A DNA stretch of 64,000 nucleotides from an uncultured Planktomarina sp. (GCA_905181815.1 CAJIZA010000007.1:84911-148910), one strand, 5' to 3'. Counted from the stretch's first letter, positions 49,498-58,265 are shown. Numbers and translations are program-made. The notes: generated from the letters alone by a model not told the origin.

Positions 49498-49832
49498 CAC
49501 AAACTTCAAAACTATTTGCACACACTGCACCCTGCATCACCGGCCTTCTTGCCCCAAGTCAAGCGCCGCCACGCCCGCTTATGGCTTTGCTCAGCGATGT
49601 TTTGTCCAATAATAATACTCGATGACCCGTTCACGAGCGCGCGCGATACCAAACCGGAGGCCAATGGCGTATTAAGGATGCGAAATTTCCTCAAAGGCGC
49701 TAGAGATTTTCGACAGGGCCTGCGCCGATGGAATAATCCGCAGCGACGCAGCTTGCGTTACCGCCGCAATTGGGTCAGCCTTTTCGTCAAAGCTACAAGA
49801 GAAATGTGTGCGCGCAAGATCAGGAGAGAGCT
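49498..49832. other. Intergenic region before the SDR gene
   Basis: 335 bases with no intact gene. On the plus strand a frame of about 53 codons (49679-49840) reads SSKALEIFDRACADGIIRSD and on to RSGESCV, with a protein-like composition but no usable start codon; it runs eight bases into the SDR gene. It may be the tail of a lost gene. Nothing else is supported. Confidence 0.4.
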
Positions 49833-50624
49833 GTGTTTGATTTGGAATTAAGTGGGAAAGTGGCCCTTGTGACCGGCGGCAGTGACGGCTTGGGCCGCGC
49901 TGCGGCGCACCGGCTGGCGATGGAGGGGGCTTTGGTTGTCATCTGCGGCCGGCGGGCCGCGCATGCGCAACAGACGGCGCAGGACATAACAGCCGCGGTG
50001 CAAGCCTCTGGCAATAACGGGAGCCAGGTTGTAGGCCTGCGTGCCGATGTCACAAATTCAGATGACTGTGACGCGCTGATCGCCGAAATTCTGCAAAATC
50101 ACGGTGGCATTGATATTTTAATCAATAACGCCGGCGCATCCGCTGCTATGGGTTTGGCTTTGGTGGATGATGACCTGTGGCTGTCAGATTTTAATCTCAA
50201 GGTCATGGCGGCCGTGCGCTTATCGCGGCTTGCTATTCCGATAATGAAAGCGCGCGGTGGAGGGGCCATTGTCAATGCCAGCATTGGCGGCGGTAAGGCG
50301 CCAAACGCGGGCGCGCTGCCCACAAGCGTCATGCGCGCCGCTGGGCTGAATTTAACCAAATCTTTGGCTCAGGAATTTGCCGCCAGCAATATCCGCGTCA
50401 ATGCCATATGCATTGGGTATTTGAAATCAATGCAATGGATCCGCCAAGCTGAAAATGCCGACCCAAGTTCAATCTACGAAAATTTTTCCCAAAAAATTCC
50501 AATGGGCCGGATGGGTGAGGCTGAAGAATATGCCGACCTCGTGGCCTTTTTGAGTTCGCAAAGGGCGTCTTACATCACGGGCACGGCCGTTAATCTTGAT
50601 GGTGGGCTGTGCCCAGTCGTTTAG
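49833..50624 (+). CDS. Short-chain dehydrogenase/reductase-like protein lacking the YxxxK pair
   Basis: 263 residues from GTG 49833, chosen because AGGAG lies six bases ahead. The Rossmann part is normal: VALVTGGSDGLGRAAAHRLA (TGxxxGxG, 14-21) and DILINNAGAS (NNAG). At the catalytic site the protein reads VNASIGGGKAP and then ALPTSVMRAAGLNLTKSLA; by alignment Thr164 replaces the catalytic Tyr and Arg168 the Lys of YxxxK. The C-terminal SYITGTAVNLDGGL is standard. Without Tyr and Lys ordinary SDR chemistry is doubtful. It lies alone between smc and the TauE gene. Confidence 0.85.
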   Translation: MFDLELSGKVALVTGGSDGLGRAAAHRLAMEGALVVICGRRAAHAQQTAQDITAAVQASGNNGSQVVGLRADVTNSDDCDALIAEILQNHGGIDILINNAGASAAMGLALVDDDLWLSDFNLKVMAAVRLSRLAIPIMKARGGGAIVNASIGGGKAPNAGALPTSVMRAAGLNLTKSLAQEFAASNIRVNAICIGYLKSMQWIRQAENADPSSIYENFSQKIPMGRMGEAEEYADLVAFLSSQRASYITGTAVNLDGGLCPVV

Positions 50625-50644
50625 GCCCCGATGCGAAGGGTAAC

Positions 50645-50666
50645 GGCAGGGAGTGTCCCCCCTGCC
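50645..50666 (+). terminator. Hairpin after the SDR gene
   Basis: GGCAGGG pairs with CCCTGCC around an eight-base loop, 20 bases after the SDR stop. It has no T-run, so it is a weak terminator candidate. Confidence 0.45.
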
Positions 50667-50690
50667 ATTAATGTAAAGTGAAGAACATTT

Positions 50691-51461
50691 ATGGACTACA
50701 GCCTTGGCTTTTGGTTTTTTGCGACCCTGGCGGCACTTGCTGTTGGGCTCGGCAAGGGGGGGCTTCCTGTGGTGGCAGCCTTGGCCGTGCCGAGCCTGTC
50801 ACTTTTCATGTCCCCCATTGCCGCCGCCGGCTTGCTTCTACCGGTCTATATCGTCTCCGATGCCTTTGCTCTTATCGCCTATCGCCGAGACTTTAATCGC
50901 CAGGTGTTAAAAATCGCCGCAATAGGAATGACCCTGGGTGTGGGGATTGGCAGTGTTACGGCACATTTAATCATCGAATGGGTGATTACAGTGCTGATTG
51001 GCCTGATGGGCGGGCTTTTTGCCCTGCGGATGCTCACGCAACGGGGCGATCCCGCAAAGAAACCGATCCACACAGCCCAAGGATTATTCTGGACCACCAT
51101 CGCGGGATTCACCAGTTTCATAAGCCACAACGGGGGGCCGCCTTGGCAAATTTTCACTCTGCCGTTGAAGTTGCAAAAATCAGTCTTCGTTGGCACTTCG
51201 GTAATTGCTTTTTCCTACTGCAACGCCATCAAGTTGATCCCCTATATTTGGCTTGGACAAGTCAATATTCAAAGCTCTTTTGTCTCGCTCTTTTTGATGC
51301 TCCCTGCCGCTCTTGCCGTCTATCTCGGGGTTTTTTGGGTTAAAAAAATTCCCGAATCACTATTTTTCAAATTCGTCACCTGGGCCTTAATGATAATATC
51401 GATAAAACTGATCTGGGACGGCCTCATGGACAGCCCCCTGGCACGGGGGCACCTCTTTTAA
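50691..51461 (+). CDS. TauE/SafE-family membrane permease
   Basis: 256 residues with seven or eight membrane segments. The start LAALAVGLGKGGLPVVAALA carries the family GxGKGG pattern, and GFTSFISHNGGPPWQIFTLP is the conserved middle motif. Members export sulfite, sulfoacetate or other anions, or take up organic sulfur compounds; the substrate here is unknown. It ends 225 bases before rplB. Confidence 0.88.
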   Translation: MDYSLGFWFFATLAALAVGLGKGGLPVVAALAVPSLSLFMSPIAAAGLLLPVYIVSDAFALIAYRRDFNRQVLKIAAIGMTLGVGIGSVTAHLIIEWVITVLIGLMGGLFALRMLTQRGDPAKKPIHTAQGLFWTTIAGFTSFISHNGGPPWQIFTLPLKLQKSVFVGTSVIAFSYCNAIKLIPYIWLGQVNIQSSFVSLFLMLPAALAVYLGVFWVKKIPESLFFKFVTWALMIISIKLIWDGLMDSPLARGHLF

Positions 51462-51686
51462 AGGCCCTCCATTTCACCCAACCGGAACTGCACGAAAGTC
51501 TCTTAAAACCTTGTGCCGCCCCTCTTGCCTCCCTTCCCGCCCCCTGCTATCAGCCCTCATCGTCATTCACCCCAGATTCGTCTGGGGTGGTGTCGTTTGG
51601 GGAAACCCAAATTAATAGGGCACCTACGGGGGCCTAAACACCAGCGGCCCTTTAGGGCTGCACGAAGCAAACGGAAGACAGAAAGC
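51462..51686 (+). promoter_or_regulatory. rplB leader with three consecutive hairpins
   Basis: The leader contains CACCCCAGA-TTCG-TCTGGGGTG (51568-51589), a nine-base-pair stem with a TTCG tetraloop. It is followed by TTTGGG-GAAA-CCCAAA (51596-51611) and a seven-pair stem with loop TTTA (51644-51661). None has a T-run, so they look like a structured 5' leader rather than a terminator. It must contain the promoter and any feedback control of this displaced ribosomal block, since the S10 leader and rpsJ-rplC-rplD-rplW are not upstream. Confidence 0.55.
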
Positions 51687-52529
51687 ATGGCACTCAAGTC
51701 GTATAAACCGACGACGCCGGGCCAGCGTGGGCTGGTACTGATCGACCGTTCGGAGCTTTGGAAAGGACGTCCTGTCAAGACTCTCACAGAGGGTTTGACA
51801 AAATCGGGCGGCCGGAACAATACCGGGCGGATCACATCACGTCGTCGTGGCGGTGGGGCAAAACGCCTTTACCGCATTGTGGACTTCAAACGGAATAAGT
51901 TTGACGTTTCAGCAACTGTGGAACGGATCGAATATGACCCGAACCGGACAGCATTTATTGCTCTCATCAAATATGATGATGGTGAGCAGGCCTATATCCT
52001 AGCCCCTCAGCGTATGGCTGTTGGTGATAAGGTGATCGCCACTGCAAAAGCCGATATCAAACCCGGCAACGCAATGCCCTTCTCAGGCATGCCAATTGGC
52101 ACAATCATCCACAACATCGAATTGAAAGCTGGCAAAGGCGGGCAGATCGCACGCGCCGCTGGCACATATGCTCAATTTGTTGGCCGTGATGGTGGCTACG
52201 CCCAGATCCGCCTCTCTTCAGGTGAGCTGCGTTTGGTCCGCCAAGAATGCATGGCCACCGTTGGTGCTGTGTCTAACCCAGACAACTCCAACCAAAATTT
52301 CGGTAAAGCGGGCCGGATGCGTCACAAAGGTGTGCGCCCCTCCGTTCGTGGTGTGGTTATGAACCCGGTCGATCACCCGCACGGCGGTGGTGAAGGTCGG
52401 ACATCTGGCGGTCGTCACCCGGTTTCCCCATGGGGCAAGCCGACCAAAGGTGCACGCACGCGCAACAAAAACAAAGCGTCACAAAAGCTTATTATACGCT
52501 CTCGTCACGCCAAGAAAAAGGGGCGTTAA
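51687..52529 (+). CDS. rplB: 50S ribosomal protein L2
   Basis: 280 residues from ATG 51687, giving [20 protein letters not shown]; an upstream in-frame extension is not L2. The signatures [40 protein letters not shown] and [20 protein letters not shown] are complete. L2 binds 23S rRNA at the peptidyl-transferase centre. It heads a five-gene block, an unusual position because rplW is normally just upstream. Confidence 0.98.
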   Translation: MALKSYKPTTPGQRGLVLIDRSELWKGRPVKTLTEGLTKSGGRNNTGRITSRRRGGGAKRLYRIVDFKRNKFDVSATVERIEYDPNRTAFIALIKYDDGEQAYILAPQRMAVGDKVIATAKADIKPGNAMPFSGMPIGTIIHNIELKAGKGGQIARAAGTYAQFVGRDGGYAQIRLSSGELRLVRQECMATVGAVSNPDNSNQNFGKAGRMRHKGVRPSVRGVVMNPVDHPHGGGEGRTSGGRHPVSPWGKPTKGARTRNKNKASQKLIIRSRHAKKKGR

Positions 52530-52532
52530 TCG

Positions 52533-52811
52533 ATGTCTCGTTCCGTATGGAAAGGTCCGTTTGTGGATGCTTACGTGCTTAAGAAAGCCGAAGCTGCCAG
52601 CGAAAGCGACCGTAACAACGTTATCAAAATTTGGTCGCGTCGTTCAACAATTCTGCCCCAATTCGTGGGCTTGACCTTTGGCGTCTACAATGGCCGGAAG
52701 CATATTCCTGTCAATGTGACTGAAGAAATGATTGGCCAGAAATTTGGTGAGTTTTCGCCAACCCGTACCTACTACGGACACACGGCTGATAAAAAAGCGA
52801 AGCGGAAATAA
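52533..52811 (+). CDS. rpsS: 30S ribosomal protein S19
   Basis: 92 residues, [20 protein letters not shown] to the basic C-terminus, with the family motifs [20 protein letters not shown] and [20 protein letters not shown]. It binds the 16S rRNA head with S13. It is three bases after rplB and three before rplV. Confidence 0.98.
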   Translation: MSRSVWKGPFVDAYVLKKAEAASESDRNNVIKIWSRRSTILPQFVGLTFGVYNGRKHIPVNVTEEMIGQKFGEFSPTRTYYGHTADKKAKRK

Positions 52812-52814
52812 GCT

Positions 52815-53195
52815 ATGAGCAAGGATAAAAATCCCCGCCGCGTGGCTGACAATGAAGCAATGGCAAAAACGCGAATGCTTCGGACATCCCCGCAAAAGCT
52901 GAACTTGGTTGCTGCGATGATCCGCGGCAAAAAAGTCAATAATGCTTTGACAGATCTGACCTTCTCCAAGAAGCGTATTTCTGATGACGTGAAGAAATGT
53001 CTGCAGTCTGCAATTGCAAATGCTGAAAACAACCACAATTTGGATGTTGACGAGCTGGTTGTGGCAGAAGCCTATGTCGGCAAAAACTTGACAATGAAAC
53101 GCGGTCGTCCTCGGGCGCGCGGTCGTTTTGGCAAGATCGTTAAACCATTTTCCGAACTGACTATTTTGGTTCGCCAGGTTGAGGAGCAAGCGTAA
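52815..53195 (+). CDS. rplV: 50S ribosomal protein L22
   Basis: 126 residues. [20 protein letters not shown], the [20 protein letters not shown] stretch and [20 protein letters not shown] (tunnel loop) identify L22. It lines the exit tunnel. Its stop overlaps the rpsC start by one base. Confidence 0.98.
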   Translation: MSKDKNPRRVADNEAMAKTRMLRTSPQKLNLVAAMIRGKKVNNALTDLTFSKKRISDDVKKCLQSAIANAENNHNLDVDELVVAEAYVGKNLTMKRGRPRARGRFGKIVKPFSELTILVRQVEEQA

Positions 53196-53914
53196 TGGGA
53201 CATAAAGTCAATCCAATCGGTATGCGTCTTCAGATCAACCGTACTTGGGATAGCCGTTGGTATGCAGATACCAAAGACTATGGCAACTTGTTGTTGGAAG
53301 ACCTGAAAATCCGGGAATTCATTGGTGAAGAATGTAAGCAAGCTGGTATCAGCCGTGTTATAATTGAGCGTCCGCACAAAAAGTGCCGCGTCACAATCCA
53401 CACAGCCCGTCCAGGTGTGATCATCGGCAAGAAAGGTGCGGACATCGAAGGTCTGCGCTCCAAAGTTGCCGCAATGACAGACAGCGAATTGCACCTGAAC
53501 ATCGTTGAAGTCCGCAAGCCTGAGCTTGATGCAGCCTTGGTTGCGGAGAGCATTGCGCAGCAATTGGAACGCCGGGTGTCTTTCCGCCGCGCCATGAAGC
53601 GTGCGGTTCAAAGTGCCATGCGTATGGGCGCCTTGGGCATTCGTGTGAATGTTGCCGGTCGTTTAGGCGGCGCGGAAATCGCGCGTACTGAATGGTACCG
53701 TGAAGGCCGCGTTCCGCTGCACACACTGCGTGCTGACATTGATTACGCACATGCTGAAGGTCTTACGGCCTATGGTATCATCGGGATCAAAGTTTGGATC
53801 TTCAAAGGCGAGATCATGGAACACGATCCTGCCGCGCGTGATCGTAAATCGCAAGAATTGCAAGATGGCCCAGCACCTCGTGGTGCAGGTGGCAATCGCC
53901 GCAACGACCGCTAA
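53195..53914 (+). CDS. rpsC: 30S ribosomal protein S3
   Basis: 239 residues. [20 protein letters not shown] opens it; the KH motif is [40 protein letters not shown] lies in the C-terminal domain. It sits at the mRNA entry site of the 30S subunit. Confidence 0.98.
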   Translation: MGHKVNPIGMRLQINRTWDSRWYADTKDYGNLLLEDLKIREFIGEECKQAGISRVIIERPHKKCRVTIHTARPGVIIGKKGADIEGLRSKVAAMTDSELHLNIVEVRKPELDAALVAESIAQQLERRVSFRRAMKRAVQSAMRMGALGIRVNVAGRLGGAEIARTEWYREGRVPLHTLRADIDYAHAEGLTAYGIIGIKVWIFKGEIMEHDPAARDRKSQELQDGPAPRGAGGNRRNDR

Positions 53915-53925
53915 GGAGAAGAACA

Positions 53926-54339
53926 ATGCTTCAACCAAAGCGCACTAAGTTCCGCAAGATGCACAAGGGCCGGATCCACGGCGAAGCCAAGGGTGGTACC
54001 ACCCTGAACTTTGGCTCATTCGGCCTGAAAGCGACACAACCTGAGCGCATTACTGCGCGTCAGATCGAAGCGGCGCGTCGTGCCATGACACGTCATATGA
54101 AACGTCAAGGCCGTGTTTGGATCCGGATTTTTCCAGACCTACCCGTAACCTCAAAGCCAACCGAAGTTCGGATGGGTAAAGGTAAAGGTTCCGTTGATTT
54201 TTGGTCCGCCAAAGTCAAGCCTGGCCGAGTTATGTTTGAAATTGATGGCGTCTCAGATGTCGTCGCCCGTGAGGCTCTGCGTCTTGCTGCGATGAAATTG
54301 CCAATCAAAACCCGCGTTGTGCAGCGCGAGGACTGGTAA
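53926..54339 (+). CDS. rplP: 50S ribosomal protein L16
   Basis: 137 residues. [20 protein letters not shown], the [20 protein letters not shown] stretch and the conserved [20 protein letters not shown] are present. It lies at the A-site tRNA elbow. In the usual S10 order rpmC and rpsQ would follow at once; here a strong terminator follows after 32 bases. Confidence 0.98.
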   Translation: MLQPKRTKFRKMHKGRIHGEAKGGTTLNFGSFGLKATQPERITARQIEAARRAMTRHMKRQGRVWIRIFPDLPVTSKPTEVRMGKGKGSVDFWSAKVKPGRVMFEIDGVSDVVAREALRLAAMKLPIKTRVVQREDW

Positions 54340-54371
54340 ATCCAAAGCAGGTTAACCTGTGCAAATAAACG

Positions 54372-54405
54372 AGCCCCCATCGACACATCGATGGGGGCTT
54401 TTTCT
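54372..54405 (+). terminator. Rho-independent terminator closing the ribosomal block
   Basis: AGCCCCCATCGA pairs with TCGATGGGGGCT around a short loop, followed by a T-run. It shows that transcription of rplB-rplP ends here. Confidence 0.93.
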
Positions 54406-54449
54406 TGGAAAGTTGTCCATGATGTTGGCACAAAGCAAGCTCTGGCCGG

Positions 54450-54641
54450 CTAAACCGCGCAGCTCATGTCCGTACCGCAGCACATCGGTGACTTGATTTT
54501 ACCTTCACATTTTGCACATTTGGAGATCTGCACGACGGTGCCATCTCCCAAGGTCAAATTATCATTGACCAGGGCTTCTTTACAATCGGTGCAACTGGCA
54601 TCGACCCCCATATTGCAAACACCACAACGATACGTCGCCAT
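54450..54641 (-). CDS. Small Cys-rich zinc-ribbon-like protein
   Basis: 63 residues from ATG 54641, with GAGGAGA a proper distance ahead. Cysteines occur in YRCGVCNMGV, SCTDCKEA, SKCAKCEG and MCCGTDMSC, enough for a zinc ribbon plus further thiols. No named family can be assigned. It could bind zinc, copper or an Fe-S cluster. It is convergent with the ribosomal block across the terminator. Confidence 0.72.
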   Translation of the reverse strand: MATYRCGVCNMGVDASCTDCKEALVNDNLTLGDGTVVQISKCAKCEGKIKSPMCCGTDMSCAV

Positions 54642-55042
54642 TTCAGGTCTCCTCATCCGCGTTCAACTCATTCAACGCTAGTCTGGAGCAGATGCATCTG
54701 TCTAGCCTGTTTCACCAAAATTGCATCCAAAAGAGCAGGTGACTTCCCTACAAAACTAAGCCACCGCCGTCGGAATGCGGTATTGCGCACTCACTTAGAT
54801 GCGCCTCTTAGCACCAAGATCTGACGCAAAACTAATCTGAAACAATGCCGCCTCTTCTTGATTTTCGATCACAGAGCCATGCGGCCCATATGTTTTTACC
54901 AATCGTAAAAATGGCGATATCTTAAAAGATACGTTCATCAAGAAATAAGGACGTATGATTGCCAAAACACAGCTGAGAAGTCGGCCACTCACAAGATGAG
55001 CACACGCCCTTACAGGCTCATAAATTAAGCGTGTTGACTTAC
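54642..55042. other. Intergenic region without a recognised gene
   Basis: About 400 bases. One minus-strand frame of 65 codons (54795-54992) has no ribosome site or family resemblance. I see no tRNA or repeat and assign nothing. Confidence 0.5.
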
Positions 55043-55120
55043 CTAAATTCCTGGAATGAAGGGAATATCGCAGGCGGCCAGCACGACCATAGCGGCAATC
55101 AAGAGAGAGACTTTTACCAT
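55043..55120 (-). CDS. 25-residue lipoprotein
   Basis: A very short gene starting at ATG 55120, preceded by TAGGAGGT at eight bases, one of the best ribosome sites in the window. The product begins MVKVSLLIAAMVVLAAC, a signal peptide with lipobox LAAC, and the mature part is only Cys plus DIPFIPGI. It is expected to be lipidated and anchored in the inner or outer membrane, in the manner of entericidin-like mini-lipoproteins. Its function is unknown. The strong ribosome site and intact lipobox argue that it is real. Confidence 0.72.
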   Translation of the reverse strand: MVKVSLLIAAMVVLAACDIPFIPGI

Positions 55121-55324
55121 ACTGAGTAACCTCCTAGAGTGATTCAGTTAAAGGTTAAGTAGTTTTTCAAGTAGATCAAGCGTCAATTCCGCAACCAACA
55201 GAAAAAGCCAATATTACGTCCGTCACGGGCAGAGGCTCCAGAACATCACATAGCCAAACGCACCTGAGAAAGTGAGGATTTTCACTAGATAAAAATGGCA
55301 TGGCGTATTAGGAAGCTTACATGC

Positions 55325-55401
55325 GTCTCCTTAGCTCAGCTGGATAGAGCAGCCGACTTCTAATCGGCAGGTCGAGGGTTCGAATCCTTCAGGGGACGCC
55401 A
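55325..55401 (+). tRNA. tRNA-Arg (anticodon TCT)
   Basis: 77 bases fold as a full cloverleaf: acceptor GTCTCCT with AGGGGAC, D-stem GCTC/GAGC, anticodon stem GCCGA/TCGGC with loop CTTCTAA, T-stem GAGGG/CCTTC with TTCGAAT, discriminator G, and encoded CCA. The anticodon TCT reads AGA and AGG. Its 3' end is a common phage or island attachment site, and integrase-like debris follows about 100 bases later. Confidence 0.96.
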
Positions 55402-55475
55402 TACTTTCATTTTATCCACATAGTACTCCTTTTTAGGCGTTACGAGCAGATATCAACTAATAAAGTCCCATATGC

Positions 55476-55498
55476 AGCCTCCTATTTTAGTGGAGGCT
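55476..55498. repeat. Inverted repeat before the integrase remnant
   Basis: AGCCTCC (55476-55482) pairs with GGAGGCT (55492-55498), two bases before the ATG of the remnant. It could hide the GGAGG ribosome site in a hairpin or be an operator. Confidence 0.5.
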
Positions 55499-55500
55499 CC

Positions 55501-55817
55501 ATGATTCACAGATTGCAGTTTGGTGACATTCTACAAGTTAAGAGCAGAAAGAAAGCAGGGCGTTGGTACTGTAAAGCAAAGATTCCTGCCGAACTATCGA
55601 GATGCCTACAAGGATTCACAGGCCACCGCTTGGCTTGGTTCTGGCTCACTAGCTGACGCACAAGACGTTGCTCCCAACAGTAAAAGAGAAAGAACAGCAA
55701 AAGTTTCTGGCTAAAGTTGCGAAGTATGATCCTTTACTAGTAGCAGCGGAATGTCTTTACGATGAATGTAAGCAACGCCGGCAAACGGATGATCTCAGCT
55801 TGTTTGAAAATAGCTAA
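55501..55817 (+). pseudogene. Fragment of a tyrosine-recombinase (integrase) N-terminal region
   Basis: Three plus-strand frames join. The first, from ATG 55501, reads RKKAGRWYCKAKIPAELSRC. The second reads WLGSGSLADAQD. The third reads LPTVKEKEQQKFLAKVAKYD and DPLLVAAECLYDECKQRRQT, ending at TAA 55817. The pattern of a WYxKxxIP strand, then an LGTxSLADAQ-like helix, then a LPxxKEKF helix is that of the N-terminal arm/core-binding region of phage-type integrases. Two frameshifts and the absence of the catalytic domain show a dead remnant beside its probable target, tRNA-Arg. Confidence 0.55.
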
Positions 55818-56035
55818 ATGCAGATTGGTTGGTGGAATACCCAAGATGTAAATTAGCCCTAATCTCTTCAACCGGGCTTAATCTGACAGAATTTTCCTAA
55901 TAACAAATAGCAGTTTCGCCCATGCGTGGCCAACTCATAAGATACATCCTGCGCTGGCGTTGGATCTGGGAATGATGTTAGGACTTATTTCTGAGAACGA
56001 ACAAGCGCATTGTATCTATCAAATGTGAGCTATCG

Positions 56036-57049
56036 ATGACAAATCTGCTTAACGCTTTTCCACTTGCCAGCTTTATCGTTGGGCCAGAGGGGTATGTGGT
56101 TGGTGCCAATGAACAGGCGCTAGTGTTGTTTGGTAGGGACATCATTGGGCGCACTTCTGTGGAAGTCGTTCGCAACCCGAATGTGCATGACGCAATTGAA
56201 CATGCCTTGGCACAGAAAACTCGAAAGCAATGTGATTGGAATACGACGCAGGCCACGACGGATTTAGTATATCACATTACGGCGAGTTGGATTGAGGCGG
56301 AAGATATATTAGTCACCTTCCGAGATGTCACAGATATTGAACAGTCACTCAGGGCGCGCCGCGAATTTGTAACTAATGTAAGTCATGAGCTCAAAACGCC
56401 TCTGACAGCGATGCTTGGGGTTTTGGAGACTTTGCAACTCATGGGCTCATCAGAGCCAGAAGCACAGCAGAGCTTTATCGGTATGATGCAACAAGAGACT
56501 CAAAGGATGAACCGTCTGGTGAGCGATTTATTATCGCTCAGTTCTGTGCAAGCGAATGAGCGCATTCGGCCCTCAACTCCAGTAGATTTATGCGCTTTGC
56601 TAGAGGAGACTATTACGAGCCTGCAAGGTCTCACCCTTCAGTCTCATTCGCAATTGTTGTTCACACCGCCAAAAACGGCGTCCATCATACTTGGAGATGG
56701 AGACCAACTACGGCAGGTCGCCATAAACCTGATTGAGAATGCCATAAAATACGCAGGATCAGGGAATATTCTTATTGGCTTAAGCAGTATGGCTTACCAG
56801 CCATTGTTGCGCTGCAAGGGTGTTAAAATCACTGTAGAAGATCATGGCCCCGGAATTGCCGCCATTCATATTCCGAGGTTGACTGAAAGATTTTATCGGG
56901 TGGATGGCCACCGTAGTCGGAACCTTGGTGGCACTGGATTGGGCTTGTCCATCGTCAAACATATTGTCAGCCGGCACCGGGGTCGCATGCGGATCAAGAG
57001 TACTTTGGGATGTGGGAGCCAATTTGCTATTTATCTTCCAGCAAATTGA
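56036..57049 (+). CDS. phoR: Phosphate regulon sensor histidine kinase PhoR, without membrane segments
   Basis: 337 residues. A PAS-like domain (about 5-105; GPEGYVVGANEQALVLFGRD) leads to HisKA with FVTNVSHELKTPLTAMLGVL (the phospho-accepting His) and HATPase boxes NLIENAIKYA, VEDHGPGI and GGTGLGLSIVKH. No transmembrane helix is visible, so it must sense through PstSCAB/PhoU from the cytoplasmic side. It precedes pstS by 115 bases and is transcribed with the regulon, but it lies before the Pho box, so it may have its own promoter. Confidence 0.9.
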   Translation: MTNLLNAFPLASFIVGPEGYVVGANEQALVLFGRDIIGRTSVEVVRNPNVHDAIEHALAQKTRKQCDWNTTQATTDLVYHITASWIEAEDILVTFRDVTDIEQSLRARREFVTNVSHELKTPLTAMLGVLETLQLMGSSEPEAQQSFIGMMQQETQRMNRLVSDLLSLSSVQANERIRPSTPVDLCALLEETITSLQGLTLQSHSQLLFTPPKTASIILGDGDQLRQVAINLIENAIKYAGSGNILIGLSSMAYQPLLRCKGVKITVEDHGPGIAAIHIPRLTERFYRVDGHRSRNLGGTGLGLSIVKHIVSRHRGRMRIKSTLGCGSQFAIYLPAN

Positions 57050-57065
57050 TTTGGGTTTTTTGAAA

Positions 57066-57094
57066 TTGTCATAAAACTGTTACAAGCCTGTCGC
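57066..57094 (+). promoter_or_regulatory. Pho box with three heptamer repeats
   Basis: TTGTCAT (57066-57072), CTGTTAC (57077-57083) and CTGTCGC (57088-57094) are spaced by exactly four bases, giving the 11-base period of PhoB sites; the consensus heptamer is CTGTCAT. It lies 71 bases before pstS, where PhoB would activate pstSCAB-phoU-phoB under phosphate starvation. Confidence 0.85.
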
Positions 57095-57164
57095 ATAAGC
57101 TTTGCAAAAGCCCGTTAGGCATGGGTCTGACAAAAGTCAGATTCAGTTGCTTTAGGAGATTGCA

Positions 57165-58193
57165 ATGTACAAGTTCACAACAACCCTTATTACCGCGGCT
57201 TTGTCGGTCTCGGCGGGCATGTCTCTCGCGCGCGACCAAATCCAGATCGCAGGATCGTCGACCGTCTTACCTTATGCCTCAATTGTGGCGGAGGCCTTTG
57301 GAGAAAACTTTGACTATCTAACGCCTGTGGTTGAATCCGGGGGATCCTCGGGCGGCATGAAACGATTCTGCACTGGACTGGGTGAAAACACGATAGACAT
57401 CGCGAATTCTTCACGCCGCATAAAAGACAGCGAAATAGCGGCGTGCGCAGAACAAGGTGTAACAGAAATTATCGAAGTTCGAATTGGTTACGATGGAATT
57501 GTGTTTGCCTCTGATTTCGAGGGACAAAAATTTGCGTTCCATCCGGTGGACATCTATCAAGCTTTAGCTGCGCAATTGCCAATGGATGGTGAAATGCGGG
57601 CCAACAGTTACGCAAATTGGTCTGAGATCGACGCAAAATTCACTGCGCAGCCGATACAGGCCTATATCCCCGGTACGAAGCATGGCACGCGTGAAGTGTT
57701 TGAAGAAAAAATTCTTCTCGCAGGTTGTGAGGCCTCTGGAGCTTTGGCCGAAATTTTGTCGCTTAATGGTGGTGACAGCAAAGCTGCTAAGACCGCCTGT
57801 ATGACGGTGCGCAACGATGGATATTCTGTGGATATTGACGGGGATTACACCGAAACACTGGCGTCCATTGCGTCCAATAAAAATGGAATTGGCGTTTTTG
57901 GTCTCTCATTTTATGAGAACAACACAGACAAACTGCAAGTGGCGACAATATCGGATGTCATGCCCTCGACCGAAAGCATTTCTTCTGGCGATTACCCTGT
58001 TTCACGTCCGCTCTACTTTTATATAAAAAAGGCGCATATTAGCATAATCCCTGGACTCAAAGATTATGCTGCATTTTTCACTGCGGAGGAGATCGCGGGT
58101 CCAGATGGTCCACTGGCTGAATATGGCTTGGTTGCCGATCCGCTTCTAGAGCAAACCCAAGAGCAAATTAAAAACGAAACAATCATGCGGTGA
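57165..58193 (+). CDS. pstS: Phosphate ABC transporter, substrate-binding protein
   Basis: 342 residues with a signal peptide (cleavage near SLARD). IQIAGSSTVLPYASIVAEAF is the phosphate-binding opening; VVESGGSSGGMKRFCTGLGE and IDIANSSRRIKDSE form the binding loops; PGTKHGTREVFEE is the second-lobe motif. It is of the PstS type with two disulfide-like Cys pairs. It captures phosphate in the periplasm. GGAGA lies before the ATG. Confidence 0.95.
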   Translation: MYKFTTTLITAALSVSAGMSLARDQIQIAGSSTVLPYASIVAEAFGENFDYLTPVVESGGSSGGMKRFCTGLGENTIDIANSSRRIKDSEIAACAEQGVTEIIEVRIGYDGIVFASDFEGQKFAFHPVDIYQALAAQLPMDGEMRANSYANWSEIDAKFTAQPIQAYIPGTKHGTREVFEEKILLAGCEASGALAEILSLNGGDSKAAKTACMTVRNDGYSVDIDGDYTETLASIASNKNGIGVFGLSFYENNTDKLQVATISDVMPSTESISSGDYPVSRPLYFYIKKAHISIIPGLKDYAAFFTAEEIAGPDGPLAEYGLVADPLLEQTQEQIKNETIMR

Positions 58194-58265
58194 GCCCACA
58201 CTCATGGTGCAATTCCCTGCGCCTTGCCTGGATATATCTGGGCAAGGCCAAAACTTTAGGACAAC

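Noticed and set aside
54795-54992. 65-codon minus-strand frame
   Set aside because: No ribosome site, no recognisable domain, and composition like the surrounding noncoding DNA.
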